A model generated the notes under the pieces. The model made no database searches. It had not been told where the DNA came from and saw only the letters and a program-made list of their open reading frames with translations. From CAWBCR01 sp963787375 (GTDB lineage: Bacteria > Chloroflexota > Anaerolineae > Aggregatilineales > UBA3940), in contig CAWBCR010000021.1 of NCBI GenBank assembly GCA_963787375.1, positions 1 through 64,000 on the forward strand: a stretch of DNA of 64,000 bases, read 5' to 3'. The translations under genes and the position numbers were made by a program. Positions 9,067 through 18,643 of the stretch are shown one piece after another. Positions within the stretch are counted from its first letter, which is position 1; every line of letters starts with the position of its first letter.

Positions 9067-10539
9067 ATGATGACCAGACTGCGCAATTACGTCGCGGGCG
9101 CGTGGCGAGACTCGCAGGCCAGCGACTGGCTGGACATAGTCAACCCGGCCACGACCGAAGTGCTGGCGCAGGTGCCGCTTTCCCCACCGGCGGAAGTCGA
9201 CGCGGCGGTGCGCGCGGCGGCTGGGGCGTTCGGCGATTGGCGGCGTACGCCGGCTGTCGAGCGCGTCAAATACCTGTTCGCGCTGCGCGACCTGCTTGAA
9301 CAGCACTTCGACGACCTGGCCCGCAGCATCACGATGGAGTGCGGCAAGACGCTCGACGAGGCGCGCGGCGAGATGCGCCGTGCCGTCGAGAACGTCGAGA
9401 CGGCGTGCGGCATCCCGCAGTTGATGCAGGGCTACAACTCGGAGGACATCGCGCACGGCATCGACGAGACGATGATCCGCCAGCCGGTGGGCGTGTGCGC
9501 GGCGATCACGCCTTTCAACTTCCCCGGCATGATCGCCTTCTGGTTCATGCCGTATGCGGTCGCCTGTGGCAATACTTACGTCGTCAAGCCGTCGGAACGC
9601 ACGCCGATGACGATGCAGCAGGTGTTTGCGCTGATCGAGCAGGCTGGCTTCCCGCCGGGCGTGCTGAACCTGGTCAACGGGGCCAAGGGGGCGGTCGATA
9701 CCATCCTGGCGCACCCCGACGTGCGAGCCATCAGCTTTGTCGGCTCGACGGCGGTGGCGAAGCACGTCTACGCGCAGGCGGCGGCCCACGGCAAGCGCGC
9801 CCAGTGCCAGGGCGGAGCCAAGAACCCGCTGATCGTGCTGCCCGATGCCGACATGGCGATGACCACCCGCATCGTCGCCGACAGTGCCTTTGGCAGCGCC
9901 GGGCAGCGCTGCCTGGCCGGGTCGCTGGCGGTGACGGTTGGCGCGGCGCGCGAAACGTTCGGCGAGGCCATCGCCGAGGCGGCGGCCAACCGCGTGGTGG
10001 GTTACGGGCTGGACGCGGGCGTCGAGATGGGGCCGGTGATCACGGCGGCCAGCCGGGCGCGCATCGAAGGGCTGGTGCAGAAAGGCGTCGACGAGGGCGC
10101 GGCGCTGCTGGTCGACGGGCGTGGCCCGCGCATCGCCGGCTACGAGAACGGCTTCTTCGTGCGCCCGACCGTGCTGGGCGATGTGCCGCCCGGCGGCGAG
10201 ATTGTCCGCACGGAGATCTTCGGCCCGGTGCTGGGCCTGCTCCACGTCGAGACAGTCGAGGACGCGATTGCACTGGTCAACAGCGGGCAGTATGGCAACA
10301 TGGCCTGTCTGTTCACCAGCAGCGGGGCCGCCGCGCGGCAGTTCCGCCACGAGGCGCAGGCGGGCAACATCGGCATCAACATCGGGGTGGCCGCGCCGAT
10401 GGCGTTCTTCCCGTTTAGCGGCTGGCGCGACAGCTTCTTCGGCACGCTGCACGGGCAGGGCCTGGACGCGGTCGAGTTCTTCACACAGAAGAAGGTGGTC
10501 ATCGAGCGCTGGCCGCAGGAGTGGAGCCGCAAGTTCTGA
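9067..10539 (+). CDS. mmsA: CoA-acylating methylmalonate-semialdehyde dehydrogenase
   Basis: 490 residues, complete, start ATG 9067 behind GAAAGGAG. Aldehyde dehydrogenase fold with TPFNFPGMIAFWF (148-160), KPSERTP (174-180) and nucleophile Cys in SAGQRCLAGS (C282). The general-base Glu of ordinary ALDHs is replaced by the QGGAKNP loop (248-253), the mark of the CoA-acylating MmsA subfamily. It converts methylmalonate or malonate semialdehyde with NAD and CoA to propionyl- or acetyl-CoA. With the aminotransferases it suggests breakdown of beta-alanine, valine or related amines. Confidence 0.88.
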   Translation: MMTRLRNYVAGAWRDSQASDWLDIVNPATTEVLAQVPLSPPAEVDAAVRAAAGAFGDWRRTPAVERVKYLFALRDLLEQHFDDLARSITMECGKTLDEARGEMRRAVENVETACGIPQLMQGYNSEDIAHGIDETMIRQPVGVCAAITPFNFPGMIAFWFMPYAVACGNTYVVKPSERTPMTMQQVFALIEQAGFPPGVLNLVNGAKGAVDTILAHPDVRAISFVGSTAVAKHVYAQAAAHGKRAQCQGGAKNPLIVLPDADMAMTTRIVADSAFGSAGQRCLAGSLAVTVGAARETFGEAIAEAAANRVVGYGLDAGVEMGPVITAASRARIEGLVQKGVDEGAALLVDGRGPRIAGYENGFFVRPTVLGDVPPGGEIVRTEIFGPVLGLLHVETVEDAIALVNSGQYGNMACLFTSSGAAARQFRHEAQAGNIGINIGVAAPMAFFPFSGWRDSFFGTLHGQGLDAVEFFTQKKVVIERWPQEWSRKF

Positions 10540-10556
10540 CGGTCAAACGCGGGCCC

Positions 10557-12794
10557 CTAGGCTGATTCGGGTGTCCCCTCCGGGACCTCCCCCCGCCAGG
10601 CCACGGCGATTCGCGTCCCCGCGCCGGGGCGCGTGTCGACGGTTAGCGCCGCGCCGATGGCCTCGGCGCGCTCGCGCATGATGTCCAGCCCCAGGTGGTC
10701 GGTCGACACGTCGGCGGGATCGAAGCCGTGCCCGTCGTCGCGGATCTCCAGGTCGAGCGCGCCTGGTTTGCACATCAGCGTCACCCACACCTGTGACGCC
10801 CCGGCGTGCTTGGCGATGTTGTTCAGCGCCTCCTGCGTGATGCGGTAGATGGCGACCTTCGCGTCGGCGGGCAGCGGGCAGACCCCTTCAACCTTCACGT
10901 GGACGGGGACCCGCGCCCGCCCGATGATCAACTCGCCAAGCTGGCGCAGCAGGTCGGGCATCTCCGCCTCGACCAGCGCCGTCGGGCGCAGCTCAAGCAG
11001 CAGCGTGCGCATCTCGGCCTGCGCGCCACGCACCAACTGGCGCAGCTCCTCCAGCCGCCGCTTGCCCTCCTCTGCGCTGCGCTCCCACAGGCGCGGCAGC
11101 ACCTCGGCGATCAGCGTCGCGGAGAACAGCGTCTGGCTGACGGCGTCGTGCAGCTCGCGGGCCAGCCGCTGCCGCTCCTCCATCGCTGCTGCCTGCTGGG
11201 CCTGTTCGTACAGCCGCGCGTTTTCGATGGCGACGCCGATCTGGCGGCCAATCGATAGCAGCAGGTCGACATCCTGCTGCGTGAAGTCGCGCGGCTTCCG
11301 CCCGGCGATCAGCAGCACGCCCTGCACGCGGCCCTTGGCGATCAGCGGGACGGCGGCGGCGCTGCGATAGCCATTGGTGGTCTGCGGCTGTTTGTCCGTT
11401 TCCTGCCGAAAATCGCGGACCAGGGCCGGGTCGCCAGTGCGCACCGCCTGCGCGGCCAGCAGTCCGCCCTCCGGCTCAAGCTCCAGCCGCCCCGCCTCCG
11501 AAAAGCCCTTCTCGCATATGATCTTCAGCGCGCCGCTGCCGGGCTGCGCCTGGTACATCACCCCGCTGGGGAACGACAGCACTTCGAGCACCTTGTCGAG
11601 CGCGGTACACATCAGCAACTCGATCTCCAGCGATTGGCTGACGGCCAGCGCGATGGCGTTCAGCGCGCCCAGCTCGCGCGTGCGGTCCTCGACGCGCCGC
11701 TCCAGCGTGGCATAGGAGTCGCGAAGCTGGTCCGACATGCGGTTGAACTGCGCCGCCAGCGCCTGCAATTCGTCGACCGGCTGGCGGCCAATCGTCCGGC
11801 TGAAATCGCCCTCGGCGATCTCCTGCGCCGCCTGCGTGAACTCCTCGATGGGCGTCGTGATGCGCCGCACGCCGACCGCCACCACCACCGCCGGGAGCAG
11901 CACGCCCAGCACCAGCAGCAGCAGCAGGAACAGGCGGTAGCCCCGCGTGGGCGCGCTCAATACGTCCCAGCGCTCGTCGGTGACGAGGCTCCACGGCGTC
12001 GAGGGCACCGGCGCGTAGCTGGCGACGATGTCCGTGCCGGTCACGTCCTGTGTGCGCAGCGCGCCCGTCTGGCCGACCAGCGCCTGCTGCATGATCGGCT
12101 GCGCGGAGAAGTTCTCGCCGATGCGGCTGACGTCGGTATGGTAAATGACGTGACCCGTCTGGTCGACGAGGTACGCGCCGCCGCTGGCCTCGATGCGCAG
12201 CTTGACGATGTCGCCGTAGAAGGCGCTGACGGCGGTGTTGCCCACCCGGAACAGGCCCAGCAGCGCGCCCTTGAACTGCCCCCGGTCGTCGTTGATCGGC
12301 ACGGCGACCACGATCACCGGGCTGCCGCCGGGGCCGTCGTTCACGATGTTGGAATAGACCGTCTGCCCGGAGAGCAGCACGTCCCCGAAAATCGGGCGGT
12401 TGACCCAGCTCTGGCCCAACGCGTCGGGACGCGTGGGCATCGCGGCGACCACCGTGCCGAAGGTGTCGAGCACGATCACGCCGCCGTCGAAGACGGCCAG
12501 CCGGTTCGACACTGACGCCAGCGCGTGCTGCTGCATGGAGGACACGCCATTGTAGATGTCTGCCGTGCGCGAGATGTCGGTCAGCAGCGCGCCGAACTGC
12601 TCCAGTTCTGCGCTGAGGTTGCCCGCCTCCAGGCGTGTCAGTTCCTGGTTACGCTCGATGACGAGGTCCTCTGTCACCGCCTGGTAGGCACGGTAGGTGA
12701 CCAGCGCCACCGCCAGCAGGATGATGGCGGTCGGCACGAACGACCACGTGACGATCAGCGTGCGCAGGCTTTTCCACCGGATTCGAAACGGCAC
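10557..12794 (-). CDS. Membrane sensor histidine kinase (extracellular dCache-like sensor, HAMP, GAF, HisKA_3, HATPase)
   Basis: 745 residues from a GTG start at 12792-12794, chosen because AGGAGG lies five to six bases upstream and the reading frame before it is the shadow of the neighbouring gene. Order: TM helix (about 10-32), extracellular sensor to about 290 with SPVIVVAVPINDD, second TM (FLLLLLLVLGVLLPAVVVAV), HAMP, GAF-like domain (ESGVMYQ-type region, SAAAVPLIAKGRVQGVLLIAG), then NarL-type phosphoacceptor His in RELHDAVSQTLFSATL and ATPase DDGHGFDP. It starts eight bases after the solute-binding protein gene, so the two are probably co-transcribed. No NarL-type response regulator is nearby. 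Confidence 0.85.
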   Translation of the reverse strand: MPFRIRWKSLRTLIVTWSFVPTAIILLAVALVTYRAYQAVTEDLVIERNQELTRLEAGNLSAELEQFGALLTDISRTADIYNGVSSMQQHALASVSNRLAVFDGGVIVLDTFGTVVAAMPTRPDALGQSWVNRPIFGDVLLSGQTVYSNIVNDGPGGSPVIVVAVPINDDRGQFKGALLGLFRVGNTAVSAFYGDIVKLRIEASGGAYLVDQTGHVIYHTDVSRIGENFSAQPIMQQALVGQTGALRTQDVTGTDIVASYAPVPSTPWSLVTDERWDVLSAPTRGYRLFLLLLLVLGVLLPAVVVAVGVRRITTPIEEFTQAAQEIAEGDFSRTIGRQPVDELQALAAQFNRMSDQLRDSYATLERRVEDRTRELGALNAIALAVSQSLEIELLMCTALDKVLEVLSFPSGVMYQAQPGSGALKIICEKGFSEAGRLELEPEGGLLAAQAVRTGDPALVRDFRQETDKQPQTTNGYRSAAAVPLIAKGRVQGVLLIAGRKPRDFTQQDVDLLLSIGRQIGVAIENARLYEQAQQAAAMEERQRLARELHDAVSQTLFSATLIAEVLPRLWERSAEEGKRRLEELRQLVRGAQAEMRTLLLELRPTALVEAEMPDLLRQLGELIIGRARVPVHVKVEGVCPLPADAKVAIYRITQEALNNIAKHAGASQVWVTLMCKPGALDLEIRDDGHGFDPADVSTDHLGLDIMRERAEAIGAALTVDTRPGAGTRIAVAWRGEVPEGTPESA

Positions 12795-12802
12795 ATGCCC
12801 TC

Positions 12803-14169
12803 CTATCCCTGCTGCTGGACGGCTTCGACCTGGCGCGACACGTCGATCATCAGGTTGACCGGGGCCTGGCCCAATACGAAAATCTGCTCCCACGCCGCGT
12901 AGACCATCTCCTTGACGTTGACCATGTTGGGGAAGACCTCGGCCACCACCGAGTAGCCCTTGAGATGGCCCTCGGCAAAGGCGGCCACGTCGTCGGCGCT
13001 TACGCGGCCAGGGAACTCGTCCAGGATGTAGCCGATCCAGTCGGCCACCAGCGAGGCGCGCGCCGGCTGGAGCAGGTGTGCCCTGGCCATCGCCCGCCCG
13101 TAGTTCGGGCTGATCAGGAACTTCATCAGCTCCCAGGCGGCGTCGGGATGATGCGTGCCGGCGAAGATGCCGAAGCCGTCGGTGGTCGCCAGCGTCACGT
13201 GGCGGACCGGCCCGGCAGGGAACGGCGCGACCCCCACCTGGAACGGCGCGCCGCTCAGGATGTCCTTCAGTGCCCACGAGCCGTCTTCGACCATCGCGAT
13301 CTTCTGCGCGATGAACGCGTCACGCGTGGCAAGGTTGTTCACGTCGAGCGGCGTAGCCATCACGTGGTCGTCCCACATGCGGGCGCGCAGCCATTCCATC
13401 GCGTTCAGCGCCTCCGGGGCAGCCATCAGGCTGTGGCGCGGGTCGTCGGGGTCGGCAAAGTGCCCGCCCCAGCCGTTGACGTGCATCTGGATGCGGTCCC
13501 AGGAGATGTCGATCATGCTGCCCCACTGGTCGATCTGGCCGTCGCCGTCGAGGTCGTGGGTCAGCAGCTTCATCGCCGTCAGGTAATCGCCGTGATCCCA
13601 GGTGCCGTCGGGGTAATCACGCCGAACGCGTCAAACGCGTCCTTGTTATAGTACAGCGCCAGCGCGCCGTGATACTTTGGCAGGCCGAACTGCGTGCCAT
13701 CCGGCAGGAACAGCGAGCGGTACTGCGCCGGGTCCCAGTCGTCGATGGTGGCCTGGTCGATGTCCCTGGCGACGTAGGGCCGCAGGTCGAGCGCGTAGCC
13801 CGCCTGCCCGACGATAGGGAAGGTGGTGCAGCACGATTGGAACACGTCGGGCGCATTGCCGGCACGCATGTCGACGATCAGCTGCTCCTCGACGTTGTCC
13901 GGGTCGGGCACATAGAACACCTGCACGTCGGGATGATCGGTGTTGAACTGCCCCAGCATCTGCTGGGCCATCGGCGGGAACCAGGGCGTGCTCCAGTCCT
14001 GGTAGACGATCTGCACGCCGGACGCCGTCTCCGTGACCCCGTTCGAGGGGTGCGGCAGGCAGGCGCTGAGCGCCATCCCGGCGGCGGCGCTGGTCGCGGC
14101 ACGCAGGAACGCGCGGCGCGAGAGGCGTGTGGGTGGGGTGTTTTGTATGGGAAGGGGTCTGGTGGTCAT
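12803..14169 (-). CDS. Extracellular solute-binding protein (family 1), Tat-exported lipoprotein, one frameshift
   Basis: About 455 reconstructed residues. The N-terminus has a twin-arginine signal (SRRAFLRAA) followed by a lipobox (ALSAC), so export folded and lipid anchoring are likely. Then QIVYQDWSTPWFPPMAQQML and APDVFQSCC match sugar-type binding proteins. The frame changes near 13605; the rest (LLTHDLDGDGQIDQWG, DGFGIFAGTHHPDAAWELMKF) is the second lobe. No transporter permease or ATPase is adjacent; instead the sensor kinase follows eight bases on. It may therefore present ligand to the kinase, or serve a distant permease. Confidence 0.8.
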
Positions 14170-14341
14170 GTTTTCTTCACTCTGGATGGGTGGGGCGAAA
14201 CGGTCTGATCGCAGGGAGTGTCCCCGGTGGGCGCGCAGGACGTGCCCCTGCCAATTGTAAGGCGACTGCCATTTACACGCGAAAACGCGCAGACGCCTCA
14301 CCTATAGATACGCAGGAGCGGAGCAGTCGGTTCGATGAATT

Positions 14342-15506
14342 TCACGCCGGGGGCAGGATGCCACGCAGCACGCGCAGCGCGTTGCCGCCCAGCAGCGCGA
14401 CGATTGCGTCCTCGTCGAAGCCGTGGTCGATCAGCGCCTCGGTCAGCAGCGGCAGGCCCGTCACGTCGACCGGCGCAGGGATCGCGCCGTCGAAGTCGGT
14501 GCCCAGCGCGACGTGCTCCACGCCCGCGATCTCGGCGGCGTAGGCCATCGAGCGAGCGGCGGCTTCCAGCGTGGGGCCGCCCGCCGCCTCCTCGAACAGC
14601 GCCACGCCGGCCAGCCCGCCGGTCGCCGCGATGCGCCTCAGGTGTTCGTCCGACAGGTTGCGCGGGCTGTCGGCGACGCCCTGCAGCCCGGTGTGCGACA
14701 CGATGATCGGCCCCTGCGCCATGTCGAGCACTTCGTCGATCACGCGCGGCGACGAGTGCGCCAGGTCGAGGACCATGCGCTTGCGCTGGATCACCTGCAC
14801 CAGCTCCCTGCCGAACGGCGTCAGGCCAATCCGCTCGACGCCGGTCGACGAGCCGCCGGCCTCGGTATCGAAGAAGTGCGCCAGCCCGATCATGCGGAAG
14901 CCGGCGTCGTACAGCGCGTCGAGGCTGGCGAGGTCACCTTCGAGCGCGTGCACGCCTTCGAGCGATAGCATCCCGCCGATGGCCCGCTGCCCGCCCCCGC
15001 GTTCCGCCACCAGCCGATCGAGGTCGGCGGCAGTGCGAATCACGCGCAGCCGTCCGTCCGAACGCGCGGCGAGGCGATGCAGTTTGCCCGCCTCGAACAG
15101 CGCCCGCTCAAACGGGCTGCGCCAGGTGCGCGGCGGCCACAACTGCGCCACTGCCAGAATGGCGATCAGGTCGCCCCGGTCGGCGTTCTGCTGGAAGTTG
15201 AGGCCCGGCGGGACCTTGGTCACCACGCCGTACACCTGTAGCGCGACGTTCGCCTCGTCGAGGCGCGGCAGGTCAGCGTGGCCGTAGCGCGCGCGGCGCA
15301 GCAGGTTGCGGTTCCACAGCAGCGAGTCGGCGTGCAGGTCAACCACCGCCAGCCGCTGGTGCAGTGCGAGCAGCATCGGCGCGTGGGGCGTAGGGTGGGC
15401 GCGCCCGCACCCGGTTCATCGACTGCTCGGCGATGGGGGGCACGATCAGCGCGGCAGCCACGACCAACGCCAGCACGATTAGCAGGCAGATCACCAGGAT
15501 AGGCAT
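14342..15506 (-). CDS. Membrane dipeptidase, peptidase family M19, one frameshift near the N-terminus
   Basis: Catalytic part complete from about 15376: zinc ligands in VVDLHADS, Glu in LSLEGVHALEG, and His residues in DLAHSS and IVSHTG. Homologues begin with a membrane anchor, and the frame just upstream supplies one: ATG 15506 behind AAGGAGG gives MPILVICLLIVLALVV, then NRVRARPPYAP. A single base change near 15390 joins the two parts, for about 388 residues. The family cleaves dipeptides, including those with D-residues, at the cell surface. Neighbours give no further hint. Confidence 0.8.
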
Positions 15507-15570
15507 AGGCGCGGAACCTCCTTCGCGGTGCGGTTACGTGGAGTGTAGCGCAGGTGGAAGCGCCGCGCCT

Positions 15571-15667
15571 ACCTCACCCCCTCCGACGCCCTTGCGGGCG
15601 TCTCTTTCCCCCTCTCCAAAATTGGAGAGGGGGGAGAACCGAGCGCAGCGAGGTTCGGGGGTGAGGT
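15571..15667. repeat. Family-A structured repeat, copy A2 (97 bp)
   Basis: ACCTCACCCCC ... GGGGGTGAGGT inverted ends; hairpin 1 GACGCCC/GGGCGTC (loop TTGC); central palindrome CCCTCTCCAAAATTGGAGAGGG; hairpin 3 AACC...CGCAGCG...GGTT. Hairpin 1 and 3 sequences differ from copy A1 but both strands of each stem changed together. Ends ten bases after the stop of the minus-strand gene at 15678. Confidence 0.85.
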
Positions 15668-15677
15668 CAAGAACCTC

Positions 15678-16397
15678 CTACTGCCCCATCGCCGCCAGCG
15701 CCTCGGCGTTATCGCGGAAGGTGAGCAGCATCTTGCGCTGCATGATGAACGTCGGGAAGTCGAACGCCTTCGCGCCCAGGCTGCCGATGAGGCTCGTGCT
15801 CTGCGGCGAGCGGGCGCGCAGGATGAGGCGCGTCGTGCCGTCGCCCTGGTCCCGCAGCACGAGCTGCCACGTGCCGGGGCAGGTCTCGTCAGGCCCGGTG
15901 TCCATGCCAAAGCACAGCACCAGCGCCTGGTCGGGCACCATTTGCATGACATACAGGCCGGGATGCGCCGGCGTCGGGAAATCGGTGGGCGTGAAGGGCA
16001 GGAAGTCGCCGACCTGCACGTTCTGAAGCTCCGGCACGATCTGGTTGATGTTGACCACGTGCAGGCCCATCAGGTTCTCGATGGACGTGTAGCTGTACAT
16101 GCCGCCCCGCCCCACGCCAAGCTGGAGCAGCCACGGGTACACCTGCGACGGCGCGGCGTGGATGGTGACGGCGTTGGTCAACTGGCGGCCCATCACCGGC
16201 ACCAGCTCGTCGCCGGGCAGCATCATGGCGACTTCGGCGGGGGTTGCGCCCCAGCGGCAGATCCACGGATAGATGATCAGCGCGTAGGCGGCGATCAATG
16301 CGACGATGACGATCAGTACCCACACCGGCCACGGCAGGTGCCTGGGTGGAATCGATGCGGCGGTCTGCGACGGGTTGAGCGATTGGTCGACGGTCAT
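15678..16397 (-). CDS. Membrane-anchored SRPBCC (START-like) domain protein
   Basis: 239 residues. One N-terminal TM helix (PVWVLIVIVALIAAYALII, about 24-42), then a soluble domain. The order NAVTIHAAPSQVYPWLLQLG, YSYTSIENLMGL, TWQLVLRDQGDGTTRLILRAR and KMLLTFRDNAEAL is that of SRPBCC/polyketide-cyclase-like lipid-binding domains found with DoxX or permease genes. Ligand unknown. Divergent from the CPBP protease gene across an intergenic region that carries an 18-bp palindrome. Confidence 0.65.
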   Translation of the reverse strand: MTVDQSLNPSQTAASIPPRHLPWPVWVLIVIVALIAAYALIIYPWICRWGATPAEVAMMLPGDELVPVMGRQLTNAVTIHAAPSQVYPWLLQLGVGRGGMYSYTSIENLMGLHVVNINQIVPELQNVQVGDFLPFTPTDFPTPAHPGLYVMQMVPDQALVLCFGMDTGPDETCPGTWQLVLRDQGDGTTRLILRARSPQSTSLIGSLGAKAFDFPTFIMQRKMLLTFRDNAEALAAMGQ

Positions 16398-16504
16398 GAA
16401 GGGCTCCTTGTGGGTCCAGGCAGCGCGCCCGGCATAAGGCCGCAGCGGGGCGAGTGTCCGGTTCGCGGCGGTCTGCTAGGTATACGTATGCGGGGACGCA
16501 GCGG

Positions 16505-16522
16505 GTTCCCGCATGCGGGAAC
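16505..16522. promoter_or_regulatory. 18-bp perfect palindrome, possible operator
   Basis: GTTCCCGCATGCGGGAAC is its own reverse complement with no spacer. It lies in the 185-bp region between the divergent SRPBCC (start 16397) and CPBP (start 16583) genes. A dimeric regulator could bind there; no matching regulator gene is adjacent. Confidence 0.4.
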
Positions 16523-16582
16523 GGATGCGCGCAGCGTGCGTATATCCTGTCAGAACGCCCAACTATATAGGGAGATAGGCCA

Positions 16583-17431
16583 ATGGGTTCCCATGCAGCA
16601 AGCCTGAATGAGGAAACGTCGCCGGATGTGGCGATCAGGGGGATCGTCGTCTTTGTGGCGCTGGCTTTCGCGCTCAGCGCCGTGTTCTGGGGGCTGATCA
16701 TCTCGGCGGGCACGCTCGACGCCAACGGTGGCATCTACGTGCTGGGCCTGATGTGGTCGCCTGCCGTGGCGGCGCTGATCACACAGGGGTTGGTGCTGCG
16801 CCGCAGCCTGGGTGAGCTGGGCTGGCGGCCCGGCAAGGTGCGCTACCTGCTGGTGGCGTTCTTCGCGCCGCTGCTGTACTGCGCCGTCGCTTACGGGGTT
16901 ACCTGGCTGACTGGGCTGGGTGCGGTGAACCAGACCGCGCTGGCCGTGCTGGCGACGCCGGGCGGTGTGATCCGCGCGCTGCTCCTGCCTTTCGTCGGGC
17001 TGCTGACCGGGCTGGGCGAGGAGATCGGCTGGCGCGGCTTCCTGGTGCCGGCGCTGGCCAAACGCTTCAGCTTCGCCGCCACCGCGCTGATCAGCGGCGC
17101 GATCTGGGCCGTGTGGCACATGCCGCTGATCCTGTTCGCCGACTACAACACCGGCCAGACGCCCGCGCTGTACGCGGTGGTGTGCTTCACGGTGATGGTC
17201 GTCGGGCTGAGCTTCCTGTTCGCCTGGCTGCGGCTGGAGTCGGGTGGACTGTGGGCCGCCGCGCTGCTGCACGGCAGCCACAACGCCTTCGTGCAGCAGA
17301 TCTTCGACCCGCTGACGGCCAACACCGGCGTCACGGCCTACATCACGACCGAGTTCGGGGCTGGGCTGGCGGTCGCGGCGATTGTCATCGCGGCGCTGGT
17401 GTGGCTTCGGGCCCGGCGCACGCTGGCCTGA
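16583..17431 (+). CDS. CPBP family intramembrane glutamic endopeptidase
   Basis: 282 residues with about eight hydrophobic helices. Family motifs: EEIGWRG (E146, E147 as catalytic glutamates), HMP (H179) and HGSHN (230-234). Start ATG 16583 after GGGAGATAGGCCA. The family (Abi/Rce1/CAAX protease) cleaves within the membrane; bacterial members process peptides or act in bacteriocin immunity. Convergent with the phosphatase gene three bases away. Confidence 0.85.
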   Translation: MGSHAASLNEETSPDVAIRGIVVFVALAFALSAVFWGLIISAGTLDANGGIYVLGLMWSPAVAALITQGLVLRRSLGELGWRPGKVRYLLVAFFAPLLYCAVAYGVTWLTGLGAVNQTALAVLATPGGVIRALLLPFVGLLTGLGEEIGWRGFLVPALAKRFSFAATALISGAIWAVWHMPLILFADYNTGQTPALYAVVCFTVMVVGLSFLFAWLRLESGGLWAAALLHGSHNAFVQQIFDPLTANTGVTAYITTEFGAGLAVAAIVIAALVWLRARRTLA

Positions 17432-17434
17432 CGA

Positions 17435-18037
17435 TCAGCCCAGGTGGCAGGTGTCGTTGAGGCGCACCAGCACGGCGCTGTCGCCGTACAGCGCCAGCTC
17501 GGTCAGGCTGGCGTTATCCACCTGAAACGACCAATGGCCCTCCGGCGGCAGGCGCAGCGCCAGCCGCAGCATCTCGCGGATCGGCCCGCCGTGCGTCACC
17601 AGCAGCACCGACTGATCGGGATGCCTCGCCTTCAGCACGTCGAGCAGCCCGTCGCAGCGCGCGCTGAAGACGCTGATCGCCTCACCGCCGCCGGGCGGCT
17701 GGTCGCGGTCGGACTGCCACAGGTTGAATATTGCGGTGTGCTTAACCTGCGCTTCCTCGTAGGTCAGCCCTTCGATCACGCCGAACGCGATCTCGCGCAG
17801 GCGCGGCTCCGGCTTGAAGGCAATGCCCGCCGCCTGCGTGATGGCCTGCGCCGTCTGGGCGGCGCGGCTGAGGTCGCTGCTGTAGGCCGCGTCGAAGGTG
17901 CGTCCGGCGAGTCGCTGCGCTAAGGCAGCGGCCTGCGCGCGGCCTGTCTCGTTGAGCGGCACGTCGGACTGGCCCATCAGCCGCCGTGTGACGTTCCATT
18001 CAGTTTCGCCGTGCCGGACGAGGGTGAGGGTGAGCAT
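17435..18037 (-). CDS. cobC: Histidine phosphatase, probable alpha-ribazole phosphatase
   Basis: 200 residues. The phosphoglycerate-mutase-like active site is VRHGETEWN (residues 7-15), with second His in LVTHGGPIREML and Glu in LREIAFGVIEGL. It is the last gene of the riboswitch-led cobalamin operon, 39 bases after cobO, which supports CobC: removal of the 5'-phosphate from alpha-ribazole phosphate or adenosylcobalamin phosphate in nucleotide loop assembly. By sequence alone it could be another broad phosphatase. Confidence 0.7.
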   Translation of the reverse strand: MLTLTLVRHGETEWNVTRRLMGQSDVPLNETGRAQAAALAQRLAGRTFDAAYSSDLSRAAQTAQAITQAAGIAFKPEPRLREIAFGVIEGLTYEEAQVKHTAIFNLWQSDRDQPPGGGEAISVFSARCDGLLDVLKARHPDQSVLLVTHGGPIREMLRLALRLPPEGHWSFQVDNASLTELALYGDSAVLVRLNDTCHLG

Positions 18038-18058
18038 GGAGTTCCTTTGATGCGAATC

Positions 18059-18074
18059 GGATGGGGGTGAGGTT
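18059..18074. repeat. Terminal fragment of the family-A repeat
   Basis: GGATGGGGGTGAGGTT matches the outer end of the family-A repeats and lies two bases after the cobO stop codon (18077-18079, minus strand), the same position as the full copies. No hairpins remain. Confidence 0.4.
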
Positions 18075-18076
18075 TC

Positions 18077-18643
18077 TCAGAAGTCAATCCCCGCCTGCGC
18101 CTGGACGCCGTCCTCATACGGGTGCTTGATCGCCAGCATCTCGGTGACGAGGTCGGCGTAGGTGACCAGCTCCGGCGGCGCGTCGCGCCCGGTGATGATC
18201 AGGTGCAGCGCGGCGGGCTTGTTGGCCTTCAGCCACGCCACGACCTCCGGCGCGGCCAGCCAGTCGAGCGCCATCAGGTAGGTGAACTCGTCCAGGATCA
18301 CGAGGTCGTACTCCCCGCCTGCGATCTTCTGCTGCGCCACCTGCCAGCCGTGCAGCGCCCTGGCCGTCGTCTCGTCGATATCCTTCGAGGTCCAGGTGAA
18401 GCCGTCGCCGGTCTTGATCCAGTCGATGCCCTGCAGGCGGCGCGCCGCGCGGACTTCGCTCCACTCGCCGCCCTCGTGCTTGAGAAACTGGATCACGCAG
18501 ATGCGCCAGCCGCGCGCCCAGGCGCGCAGCATCACGCCCAGCGCGGCGGTCGTCTTGCCCTTGCCGTCGCCGGTGTTGACGATCACCAGCCCGTTGCGGT
18601 TCGCGCCGCCGTGCGTGGCGGCCTGCGGCTGATCGATAGTCAT
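18077..18643 (-). CDS. cobO: Corrinoid adenosyltransferase (BtuR/CobO type)
   Basis: 188 residues from ATG 18643, whose first base overlaps the TGA of cobU (an in-frame GTG one codon earlier is possible). P-loop NTDGKGKTT-like motif reads NTGDGKGKTTAALG (about residues 24-37), then VIQFLKHEG and the Walker B VILDEFTYLM. The enzyme transfers the adenosyl group of ATP to cob(I)yrinic acid diamide or cobinamide. It fits between cobU and cobC in the cobalamin operon. Confidence 0.9.
   Translation of the reverse strand: MTIDQPQAATHGGANRNGLVIVNTGDGKGKTTAALGVMLRAWARGWRICVIQFLKHEGGEWSEVRAARRLQGIDWIKTGDGFTWTSKDIDETTARALHGWQVAQQKIAGGEYDLVILDEFTYLMALDWLAAPEVVAWLKANKPAALHLIITGRDAPPELVTYADLVTEMLAIKHPYEDGVQAQAGIDF

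Noticed and set aside
10557..13277. A 906-residue kinase with a long N-terminal extension
   Set aside because: The first 160 residues are the out-of-frame reading of the binding-protein gene. A GTG with AGGAGG at 12794 gives a normal kinase.
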